DNA of 36,357 bases from IMG/VR virus record IMGVR_UViG_3300020470_000076, positions 1-36,357 of that record; one strand, given 5' to 3'. A program made the position numbers and the translations under genes. Of this stretch, positions 26,001 through 33,283 are shown one piece after another. How positions within the stretch are numbered: the first letter of the stretch is position 1; each line of letters starts with the position of its first letter. The DNA is from a virus. The notes below the pieces were generated by a model. The model made no database searches. It was not told where the DNA came from and worked only from the letters and a program-made list of their open reading frames with translations.

Positions 26001-29000
26001 ATGTAGAAGGTGTAATTCATAATGTAGGTACATTTACAAATGATGTAACAACTAGAACTACTGATACACCAAGATTTGAAGTTAGTGATATTAAAAATAA
26101 CTACTATGTTTATAGAAATGAAACTATAACTCCTTATATTGAGGATATTCAGGATGGTATTTACCATTTATTTGTTGTAAATGCTGGTAATAAAGTACCT
26201 GTTGAATTTACAGCAGAAGATGTTAGTCAAAGAACAAAAACTCTCAAATATAGTCAGAATGTAGAAGATCTTTATCCTCAACTTGATAGAGATAATAGTG
26301 ATGATAATCCAGATGCATCAAAATCATTTGCAAAGAGAAGTCCATTAGGTGATGTTTCTACTAATTACTTAAAAGATAGTATAACAAGAGAGACTACTGA
26401 TGAGTTCCTTAAAGATTTTGGTTATGGACATTTAATCAGTTCTGTAGTTGATAATGGAACTACTGCCGATATTACATTTGATAGAGGACATAATTTTGAT
26501 GGAATTGTAGAAGGAGTTATAACTCCTGGTAGTAATCAACCAAATGGTACATATCGTAATGTAAAACTTCTTCAAAATAATCCAGATCCAGCTGTTAATC
26601 CTTCTGCTAACTGGTATGGTGCAACTGCAAATGTAGTTATTGCTGGTGGTGCAGTAACTAGTGTTGAGATATTGGATCCAGGTGGTGGTTATTCTAGCCT
26701 TGGTAATAGCACATCTTTGTATTTTGATAATACAAGATTTGTTAATAGTGGAGGAACTACAGCAAGATATACTATCACTAAGACTGGAACTGATAGAGGT
26801 ATTGCTGATAGTTCTGGATTGGTAGTTCAAGTAACTGGTGATGGAACTACTAATGATGGATATTATAGGATTCTATCTGTATCTAATAATAAGACTATTA
26901 AAGTTACAAAGAATGCTGCAGATCACTCACCCGTTATAGGACAATATGTATATGCTGTAGCTCCATCAGTAACAATAAGTTCTATAAGTGGTGATTGGAC
27001 ACAAGATAATAAATTAATTACAATTAATACTTCTTCTGCTCATGGATTAGTTGCTGGAAATTCATTCCGAGTAATTAAGAATTCTGATGATAGTAATCTT
27101 GGAGATTATGTAGTTAATGAACGTATAGATTATGATACCTTTACTGTAAAGACTGGAACTGATATAAGAACTACTGCTGCTAGTGGTAAGATTTATAAAC
27201 TTGGAATGGGTGCAAACAATGCACGTTCTGATAAAGATGGTGAGAATATTGGTAGTAGGGGATTGTCAATTTATGGTAATGAATATCTAACACTAAAAGA
27301 GGATATTACTCCTTCTGATACTGCATTCAAAGTTCTTCTACCAAATTCTGGTATAGGTACTATGACTAGGTTCCCATTAGGAACTTATATTCAGATTGAT
27401 AATGAAATAATGAGAATTTCTGCATCAACTCTTGGTGGATCTAGTGGTGATGAAATAACTGTAATTCGTGGTGTATTGGGTACTTTAATACCTAATGCAG
27501 ATTCAAATGGATACAGTCATTTAGAAAATGCAATAATTAAAAAGATTGAACCAATTTCTATTGAGTTCCGTAGACCGTCTATCTTACGTGCATCTGGACA
27601 TACATTTGAATATGTTGGATATGGTCCAGGTAACTATTCAACTGGTTTACCTCAGGTTCAAGTTAAATCACTTAGTGAAAGAGAGGAATTCTTAGTTCAG
27701 TCACAAGAAAGATCTTGTGGTGCTGTTGTTTATACTGGTATGAACAATAGAGGTGATTTCTATATTGGTAATAAGAGAGTTAGTTCCGCAACAGGACAAG
27801 AAAAAACATTTGATGCTCCTGTTCCAACTATAACTGGTGAAGATCCTTCAAGTTTGAGTGTTATTTTTGATGAAGTAGTTGTTAAGCAAAGGATTCTCGT
27901 AGAGGGTGGTGCTTCTAATAAAGTACAATCTCAGTTTGACGGTCCTGTTACCTTCAATGCTGATGTTCAGATGAATGGTAACTTAAACGTTCTGGGTAAT
28001 CAGACCGTTGATGGTGATACCATTATGAATGGTACAGTTAAGTATGAAGGTGGGTTGGAAGTTGATAGTAAACTTCAACTGTCAGATAATGCATTAATGA
28101 CATTGGGTGATAACAAGGATGCATTCTTTGTTCATGATACAAACCAAATTGTAGGTGCTGGAATTAGTCATACTTTTATTGGACTGACTAAACAGGAACC
28201 TGCTGCTGGAGATTTCAAAATAGTTAGAGAATTTGATATTAATAATAAAACAGATTATGATACAGTAATTGATGTTTACAGAGATCCATCTGCTAATGCT
28301 GGATTTGCTGTAAGTGTAACTGGTAATATTGATGTAGATGGAACTGTAGTTGATAATGGTGCAACTCATGATGGAGATGTGAATTTCACTGGTGATTCTT
28401 ATAATGCACTATGGGATAAGTCTACAGACTCACTTCACTTTAATGATAATGCAGAAGCAACCTTTGGTAATACTTCAGCTGATCCTGATTTAGAGATTTA
28501 TGCGAATGGTACTAATTCGGTAATACATCATACCTTAAACTCTGGTAAGCTTGAAATAAAATCTAATAAGAGTATTGATCTTAACTCTTATGGGTTTACT
28601 GCTATTAGAGCAGTAGGTGATGCGGTATCTGCGGCTACATTGTACTTTAATGGTGGTGAGAGACTAACTACTAATGCAGCAGGTGTAAATATTACAGGTG
28701 AATTAACATGTACTGGTGATATTACAGCATTAACATCAGATATTCGACTTAAAACTGATATTGAATCTATTGATAGTCCTTTAGATAAAGTATGTAAAAT
28801 CTCTGGATTTACATACAAACATAATGAAACTGCTAAAGTTGAATGTAATATTGATACAGGAGATCAAAGATTTGTTGGTGTTTCTGCTCAAGATGTTCAA
28901 CAAGTATTACCAGAGGCAGTTAAACCTGCACCAAGTAATGATAATTATTTGACTGTTCAATATGAAAAATTAGTCCCACTTTTAATTGAGGCGATTAAAG

Positions 29001-29041
29001 AACTTAAGGATGAGGTTGATGAACTAAAAAGAGGTAAGTAA
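23087..29041 (+). CDS. Giant virion protein with C-terminal S74 intramolecular chaperone
   Basis: This 1984-residue protein has an N-terminus (GRILYVNPNDLDSTDSINND, then KTIQRALIEAARFSY, then TTILVYPGEHPIDNRPG) that is the start of a large virion protein family common in marine T4-like phages. It has a parallel beta-helix character, with SITNSNSNFG-type turns near residue 525. Around residues 1490-1570 is the pattern ASGHTFEYVGYGPGNYSTG, then NNRGDFYIGNKRV. A WDKS module lies near residue 1776. The last 101 residues are an S74 peptidase/endosialidase-type chaperone: Ser1884-Asp-Ile-Arg-Leu-Lys1889, then GVSAQDVQQVLPEAV, then YEKLVPLLIEAIKELKDEV. This family folds trimeric fibres and then cuts itself off just before the Ser. 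It heads an operon with the next gene. Confidence 0.85.
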   Translation: MPLNRLENFIKNIEGRILYVNPNDLDSTDSINNDGNSLAQPFKTIQRALIEAARFSYLTGKNNDYVERTTILVYPGEHPIDNRPGFALKKDPSAPTTAKVVAPGGGESSAQDTLSLNLTSNFDIDQKDNILYKFNSIHGGVIVPRGTSIVGLDLRKTKVKPKYVPNPIDPDVPYSAIFRLTGACYFWQFSLFDGQDKVYTSNTSFDGVNDTSVPTFSHHKLTCFEYADGVNIAEGYELTDLDMYYAKLSNAFNEAADTKVIPDSEKYPINPDGFAKRRPEFEIVGAFAEDPINISDIYSGDGRTPSPLITVTTEKPHGLNQGTPIKIKNVTKAPATALAYNSSSVVQQVLSATQFTYLIYGSTSGLPASVQYEGIDVSNATVTVETDTVDGASPYIFNCSLRSVYGMNGMNADGSKATGFRSMVVAQFTGISLQKDDRAFVKYNKQTRAYDGVSLSTIVYGSELSAQSAQADASQVYHLDSDAIYRQGWETAHVKITNDAILQIVSVFAIGFNRHFCAESGGDASITNSNSNFGQLSLSSDGFKKEAFDKDNTALITQIITPKSIPDTYSGDTNKIAWYEIDTVKTAAVGISSHLYLYNWDNEDEKPTSVVAGYKIGANLNDTLYVPLGKVGSYVKGSVTGFTTETAEIRMTDSANGAVSTGSSISVKRYKVTVGPVNSVLTIGAHGIQNGESIRIFSDDADLPENVEDHKLYYCIDKGDNNTIELAASLSDALNGTKVTIYGGTNLWIESRVHDKDSGDLGSPIQFNSSQHTFTRRVARDNGEIVSQSVTETAGWYVHTEPGSQASNYEGSPAYKNIKAGTTTIPEPPGVSKISYIRRTEDSRSLDDKIYKMRVVVPKEVKNGKNPEEGFIIQESSTTGYRDNNDPTKTSITSEDWNYDRNPRFISTCSVSSNLVTVVSELPHNLQVDDKVTIKSVTSTSNIAGAGNSGYNGSYSVTEIIDSTTFKHSTTDVEGVIHNVGTFTNDVTTRTTDTPRFEVSDIKNNYYVYRNETITPYIEDIQDGIYHLFVVNAGNKVPVEFTAEDVSQRTKTLKYSQNVEDLYPQLDRDNSDDNPDASKSFAKRSPLGDVSTNYLKDSITRETTDEFLKDFGYGHLISSVVDNGTTADITFDRGHNFDGIVEGVITPGSNQPNGTYRNVKLLQNNPDPAVNPSANWYGATANVVIAGGAVTSVEILDPGGGYSSLGNSTSLYFDNTRFVNSGGTTARYTITKTGTDRGIADSSGLVVQVTGDGTTNDGYYRILSVSNNKTIKVTKNAADHSPVIGQYVYAVAPSVTISSISGDWTQDNKLITINTSSAHGLVAGNSFRVIKNSDDSNLGDYVVNERIDYDTFTVKTGTDIRTTAASGKIYKLGMGANNARSDKDGENIGSRGLSIYGNEYLTLKEDITPSDTAFKVLLPNSGIGTMTRFPLGTYIQIDNEIMRISASTLGGSSGDEITVIRGVLGTLIPNADSNGYSHLENAIIKKIEPISIEFRRPSILRASGHTFEYVGYGPGNYSTGLPQVQVKSLSEREEFLVQSQERSCGAVVYTGMNNRGDFYIGNKRVSSATGQEKTFDAPVPTITGEDPSSLSVIFDEVVVKQRILVEGGASNKVQSQFDGPVTFNADVQMNGNLNVLGNQTVDGDTIMNGTVKYEGGLEVDSKLQLSDNALMTLGDNKDAFFVHDTNQIVGAGISHTFIGLTKQEPAAGDFKIVREFDINNKTDYDTVIDVYRDPSANAGFAVSVTGNIDVDGTVVDNGATHDGDVNFTGDSYNALWDKSTDSLHFNDNAEATFGNTSADPDLEIYANGTNSVIHHTLNSGKLEIKSNKSIDLNSYGFTAIRAVGDAVSAATLYFNGGERLTTNAAGVNITGELTCTGDITALTSDIRLKTDIESIDSPLDKVCKISGFTYKHNETAKVECNIDTGDQRFVGVSAQDVQQVLPEAVKPAPSNDNYLTVQYEKLVPLLIEAIKELKDEVDELKRGK
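28736..29038 (+). other. S74-type self-cleaving chaperone domain in the 1984-aa protein
   Basis: The domain begins at the predicted cut site before Ser1884 in SDIRLK, the Ser/Lys pair of the family, and runs to the C-terminal coiled coil. Cleavage would release a 101-residue fragment and leave a mature fibre of 1883 residues. Confidence 0.8.
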
Positions 29042-29044
29042 TCA

Positions 29045-31360
29045 ATGGCATTACAAGCATCAGGTGCAATAAAATACTCTGAAATTGAAGCAGAGTTTGG
29101 TAGATCTTTTTCTGCTGTAGGTGATAATTGGACTAGAGTTTTTGGACCAGCATATGATGATTCTTATTTTGAAACTTTTAATGATTATAACTTTGGAGAT
29201 GGTAATTATGTCAAATTACCTGGAACTTGGAATGAAACTTTTGATGGATATTCTGCTTCTCAAGGAAATTATGTAAAGAAGGAACCAACCTATAGTACAA
29301 TTTACGGTCCAGCATATGTTGCAGGGCAAAATTATCTTAAATTTTTTCAGGGTGTATTTACTGTTGTTTATGAGGGAGTAGAAATAGGAACTCTTACTAC
29401 TGCTTATTTAATAGTTGGTAATAGAAGATACTCTGGAGGAATGATTGCAGAAGATAATGGTAATACTTGGCAGAATCCTTCATATTATGAAATAAAGGTT
29501 GAAGAATTAGTTGATACTTATAATTATTACGATGCTTTTTCTCTTGTTGCAAGTACAACAACTCCTGGTGAAACAATTACTGTTGGGTTAACCCACCGAT
29601 ATACTATGGGAAGTGTTAATACTGGTGCAGGATGGATTACAATTTACGGTCCAGCATATGTTGCAGGACAAAATTATCTTAAATTTTATCAAAATGTATG
29701 GACTGTTGTTTATGAGGGAGTAGAAATAGGAACTCTTACTGGTTCTTTTTTGACTGTCGGTAACAAAAGATATTCTGGTGGAAATATTGCAGAGAATAAT
29801 GGAAATAGTTGGCAGAATCCTGACTATTATGAAATAAAGGTTGAAGAAGCTCCTTATTATAATATAAAAATAGAAGAATTTGGTCCAGATGCAACTAATG
29901 GTTCATATACTTTTTATTATGGTGGTTCTGAAATAGGAACAGTAGTTGCTTCAGAAGGTGATTCTATTGTATTACCTTCAGAATTGGGGGCAACATTTGG
30001 TAATATAAGATATAGAGTAGGTGAACTACAAGAGTCGTGGGTTACTAATAATTATTATGCAGTAATAGTAGAAAAAAATCCAAAGAGTTACGTTAGATAT
30101 TATCAAGGTGTATTTACTGTTGTTTATGAAGGAATTGAATATGGACAATATACTGGAGCTTATTTGTATGTTAATCAGTACAGATTTTCTGGTGGAAGTC
30201 TCGCAGTAGATAATGGAAATACTTGGACTAATCCTTCATATTATCAATTAACAGTGGACGAGACTGAGACTAAATGGAGTCTTGGTAATTATAGAATGGA
30301 TGATGGTTCAACATATGGTGGTATAAAGATGCCATTAGATTATCTCGCAGGAGCATTGAAAGATACTGATATTCCATTTAAACCAGATCCAATTAAATTT
30401 AGTAATTTTTATAATGCTAGATTGAATGTAATTGTTGATTATTATAGTAATCCTACTATTCCTGAAAATAGACCTGAAAATGGTGTAACTAGGTATACTG
30501 ATCCTACAAGAACTACTGTAGTTGGACAGTTTCTTCAGAGACCTGTTTCTACAACTGGAAAAGCAGTTCGTATGGTTATTGGTAAAGATATAGGATCTGC
30601 ATTAGCAGATGAAGATGGACAAGGAGATAAATGTGCAATTAGAACTGGTTCTTCTTGGGATACTGATACTAAACTTAGAATTGATGTCGGACCATCAGGA
30701 AGAATATTAGGTGGTGGTGGAAAAGGTGGAAAAGGACATCATCAAGAAAAGCAAGAGGATAGTAATTTTCCTCAAGGTAAAGGTAGAGATGGTACAAGTG
30801 CATTAGGTATTGAATATGAAGGAACTGATAATACTATGGTAAGTGTTGCAGAAGGTGGAGTCATTCGTTGTGGATTCGGTGGAGGTGGAGGTGGTGGATG
30901 TGCTTATGAATCTGAGAAGCCAGGATTCATGGGACGTAACACCGAAGTTTTCATAACTGTTGGTGGAGGAGGCGGCGGTGGTGCTGGACTTCCTTTTGGA
31001 AATGCTGGTATTAAGGGTGATAGAGATCCAGATTATGGATGTGGTGACCATGCTGGAGGTGGGTATGGTTACCCTTGTACTGGAACTGATGGAGATCCTG
31101 GTACTATAAGTGAAGCTGGTGAAGGTGGTGAAGGTGTTACTGGAGTTAGTGATATGGTAGGTGGTGATGGTGGTGATGGTGGCTGGACTGGTGGTACTCC
31201 TCAACATGGAGCTGCTGCTACTGGTGGTGGTAAGGGTAATAGTAGCGGTGGTGGACCTGGTGCTAATGGTGCTGCTATTAGACGCACGGCTGGATTAACT
31301 ATTACTATAACTAATAATGGAACCATAACTGGTGATCAAACGGCAACTGGAGTTGCATAA
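29045..31360 (+). CDS. Glycine-rich adhesin-like tail fibre tip protein
   Basis: This 771-residue protein starts MALQASGAIKYSEIEAEFG, the N-terminus of many phage fibre-tip proteins. Residues 80-410 contain three clear modules and one diverged module of the form VFTVVYEGVEIGT, then GNRRYSGG, then NGNTWQNPSYYEIKVEE. Residues 547-745 are extremely glycine-rich, with GFGGGGGGGC and VGGGGGGGAG runs separated by variable loops (EKPGFMG, DPDYGCGDHAGG, GWTGGTPQHG). This recalls the polyglycine-sandwich adhesins of T-even phages (gp38 of T2 and S16), where the loops contact the receptor. The gene directly follows a chaperone-bearing fibre gene, as gp38 follows gp37. The family link is inferred from composition and context, not alignment. 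Confidence 0.7.
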   Translation: MALQASGAIKYSEIEAEFGRSFSAVGDNWTRVFGPAYDDSYFETFNDYNFGDGNYVKLPGTWNETFDGYSASQGNYVKKEPTYSTIYGPAYVAGQNYLKFFQGVFTVVYEGVEIGTLTTAYLIVGNRRYSGGMIAEDNGNTWQNPSYYEIKVEELVDTYNYYDAFSLVASTTTPGETITVGLTHRYTMGSVNTGAGWITIYGPAYVAGQNYLKFYQNVWTVVYEGVEIGTLTGSFLTVGNKRYSGGNIAENNGNSWQNPDYYEIKVEEAPYYNIKIEEFGPDATNGSYTFYYGGSEIGTVVASEGDSIVLPSELGATFGNIRYRVGELQESWVTNNYYAVIVEKNPKSYVRYYQGVFTVVYEGIEYGQYTGAYLYVNQYRFSGGSLAVDNGNTWTNPSYYQLTVDETETKWSLGNYRMDDGSTYGGIKMPLDYLAGALKDTDIPFKPDPIKFSNFYNARLNVIVDYYSNPTIPENRPENGVTRYTDPTRTTVVGQFLQRPVSTTGKAVRMVIGKDIGSALADEDGQGDKCAIRTGSSWDTDTKLRIDVGPSGRILGGGGKGGKGHHQEKQEDSNFPQGKGRDGTSALGIEYEGTDNTMVSVAEGGVIRCGFGGGGGGGCAYESEKPGFMGRNTEVFITVGGGGGGGAGLPFGNAGIKGDRDPDYGCGDHAGGGYGYPCTGTDGDPGTISEAGEGGEGVTGVSDMVGGDGGDGGWTGGTPQHGAAATGGGKGNSSGGGPGANGAAIRRTAGLTITITNNGTITGDQTATGVA
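29298..30265 (+). repeat. Repeated fibre modules in the glycine-rich adhesin gene
   Basis: Modules at about 29298-29510, 29639-29850 and 30090-30265 share the VFTVVYEG/RYSGG/SYYEIKVEE pattern. The first two are nearly identical in DNA over their first 100 bp or so, which suggests a recent duplication. Confidence 0.8.
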
Positions 31361-31363
31361 ATA
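31356..31363 (+). promoter_or_regulatory. Late-promoter-like octamer CATAAATA
   Basis: This octamer overlaps the stop codon of the adhesin gene and lies 28 bp before the ATG at 31392, in a 31-bp gap. Confidence 0.5.
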
Positions 31364-31391
31364 ACTAAAAATCTAATGGCATAGATTATAG

Positions 31392-33089
31392 ATGGCGAAT
31401 ATCAGAAAGACATTTAATTTTCGGGAAGGAGTAAAAGTTGACGACAACGTTTTAGTTGTTGCAGGAGAGCGAGTAGGTATTGGAACCACTGTCCCTTCAC
31501 AAGTTCTCGATGTTCGTGGAAGAGTAACAATAACTGGAGATGTTGATTATAGTAATTCAGTAACAACTGGTATCTCGACATTTGCTGAAGTAAGATTAGG
31601 AACAGGAGTTACGATCTCGTCCTTAAGTGGGATAATAACTGCTACAAGTTTTTATGGTGATGGTTCTAATTTAGATAATATACCTACCTCTCAATGGGGA
31701 AGCGTTGCTTCAGGAATTACTACAGAAGGTTCGGTGGGTATTGGAACTACAAATCCACAAGCTACTCTCCAAGTAGGTACTGATGGTGTAACAATAGATG
31801 GACTTACAGGTAATGTTAACTCTACTGGTATTATAACTGCTAGTACTTTTGTTGGTAGTTTGACTGGTTATGCTACTACTGCTACATTAGCATTAGGAAT
31901 TTCTACAAATGCTTTAGTTAATATTGCAGGTGTTGTAACTGCTACGAGTTTTACTGGTGCTTTAACTGGTAATGCTGATACTGCTACTACTGCTAGTGGA
32001 TTAACTACTAATGCGTCTGTGAATACTACAGGTGTTATAACTGCTACGAGTTTTAGTGGTTCTTTAACTGGTAATGCTGATACTGCTACAACTGCTACAA
32101 CTGCACTAGGAATAACAACTGCATCTGATTATACAGTAGCAAATATTACTGCTGGTATAGGATCTTTTAATGCAATAGGAATAGGAACTTCAAATCCTGC
32201 TACTGATATTGAAATTATTAATTCAGATAATTCTCGTATTAGATTTGGTAGAAGCACTACGAGTAATGGTTTAATTGGATTTGGAAATACTGCTGTTGGA
32301 TTCCCATATAGTAGTTCTACATCATTAGATATTGCTAATTATGGAACTGGTAACTTTAACTTCTACCTAGAAGCAGGTGGAGCAGGAGTTAGTACAGGTA
32401 ATTATTATTGGCATAGAAGGGGTAATTTCTCCCGACTAATGACATTAACTAATGCTGGAACACTAGGTCTAGGTGTTACTACTCCAATTAGTACTTTACA
32501 TGTAGTAGGAACTTCTACTGTAACTAGCGTAGCACATTTTGGTAATGATGTTAATGTTGCTGGAGATATAACAACATTACAATCATTGACTGCTGCTACT
32601 ATAAGTCTTACGAGTTCATCTTTATCTGCTAATCTTACTGGAAATGTATATGCAGCATCAGGTGTTTCTACTTTCTCTAATTTGAAAGTAACTGGTACTG
32701 GTGTAGGTATAGGAACGGATGTTTTTGCAGCTGGTGGATTAGCTATTAATAGTGGTGATAGTACAGTTTATGTCACTCAAGACGGACATGTTGGAGTACA
32801 AACTAATAATACTGCGTTTGATGGTATTGACGCATCACAAACAACTGCTATTGTTGGTACGGTTGGTATAGGAACTACAGTTCCATCATCAGTAGCTGAT
32901 TTTGGTAATGCAGGTTTAGTTGGTATTGTAACTACTAATAGGTTTATAATACCGCCTAAGTTAACAAACACTCAGAGAGGGCAAATTGCAGCTCCTCAGG
33001 CAGGTGCTTTGATATACAATACCAATGCAAATAGGTTACAATTCTATACTGGTACTGAGTGGTTAGGAATAGCAACAGCAGCACTGTAA
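31392..33089 (+). CDS. Tail fibre protein with VGIGTT and LTGNADTATTA repeats
   Basis: In this 565-residue protein, the N-terminus (MANIRKTFNFREGVKVDDN) leads to VGIGTTVPSQVLDVRGRV and VGIGTTNPQATLQVG units. Three or four Thr/Ala-rich repeats follow, of the form GVITATSFSGSLTGNADTAT. The middle (SRIRFGRSTTSNGLIGFGN, then YWHRRGNFSRLMTLTNAG) resembles fibre shaft and knob sequence. The C-terminus (PPKLTNTQRGQIAAPQAGAL, then YNTNANRLQFYTGTEW) is a common fibre-tip ending. It forms a single-gene late unit behind CATAAATA. It is probably a fibre or baseplate-associated protein; the specific role is unknown. Confidence 0.75.
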   Translation: MANIRKTFNFREGVKVDDNVLVVAGERVGIGTTVPSQVLDVRGRVTITGDVDYSNSVTTGISTFAEVRLGTGVTISSLSGIITATSFYGDGSNLDNIPTSQWGSVASGITTEGSVGIGTTNPQATLQVGTDGVTIDGLTGNVNSTGIITASTFVGSLTGYATTATLALGISTNALVNIAGVVTATSFTGALTGNADTATTASGLTTNASVNTTGVITATSFSGSLTGNADTATTATTALGITTASDYTVANITAGIGSFNAIGIGTSNPATDIEIINSDNSRIRFGRSTTSNGLIGFGNTAVGFPYSSSTSLDIANYGTGNFNFYLEAGGAGVSTGNYYWHRRGNFSRLMTLTNAGTLGLGVTTPISTLHVVGTSTVTSVAHFGNDVNVAGDITTLQSLTAATISLTSSSLSANLTGNVYAASGVSTFSNLKVTGTGVGIGTDVFAAGGLAINSGDSTVYVTQDGHVGVQTNNTAFDGIDASQTTAIVGTVGIGTTVPSSVADFGNAGLVGIVTTNRFIIPPKLTNTQRGQIAAPQAGALIYNTNANRLQFYTGTEWLGIATAAL

Positions 33090-33138
33090 ATCTTAATTTG
33101 TATAACTAACTCTGTTAGGATTGTAGGACAGGCTTTAA

Positions 33139-33276
33139 GTGAAATTAAAAAAACCATTAGTCCATATGCGACTACATCAATGTCAATTCTTTTATTGGGA
33201 TCCACGTATAGATCCTAGAGAACCAGAATATGAACCACCAAGTCCCCCTTCACAAGGGGGATTTTTTATGATATAA
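33139..33276 (+). CDS. Possible 45-residue protein running through the terminator
   Basis: GTG 33139 to TAA 33274-33276 encodes MKLKKPLVHMRLHQCQ, then FFYWDPRIDPREPEYEPP, then a Pro/Gly-rich end. An AGGA lies about 10 bases before the start, and an inner ATG at 33166 is an alternative. The proline- and charge-rich composition is protein-like, but the last codons coincide with the terminator hairpin and the downstream -10 element. It could be chance. The 194-bp gap from 33090 to 33283 holds nothing else except the compound terminator-promoter. Confidence 0.3.
   Translation: MKLKKPLVHMRLHQCQFFYWDPRIDPREPEYEPPSPPSQGGFFMI
33243..33267 (+). terminator. Rho-independent terminator after the fibre module
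   Basis: The eight-base stem TCCCCCTT/AAGGGGGA with loop CAC is followed by TTTTTT. It ends rightward transcription of the structural genes. Its loop overlaps the -35 box of the next promoter. Confidence 0.9.
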
Positions 33277-33277
33277 T
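33249..33277 (+). promoter_or_regulatory. Early-type promoter embedded in the terminator
   Basis: TTCACA at 33249-33254 (one mismatch to TTGACA), a 17-bp spacer and TATAAT at 33272-33277 with an extended TG (TGATATAAT). The predicted transcription start falls at about 33284, the methyltransferase ATG itself. A second overlapping TATAAT lies at 33277-33282. Confidence 0.65.
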
Positions 33278-33283
33278 ATAATC

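Noticed and set aside
33104-33118. Small inverted repeat CTAAC-TCT-GTTAG after the 565-aa fibre gene
   Set aside because: Five-base stem with no T tract; too weak to call a terminator, and a strong terminator lies further downstream.
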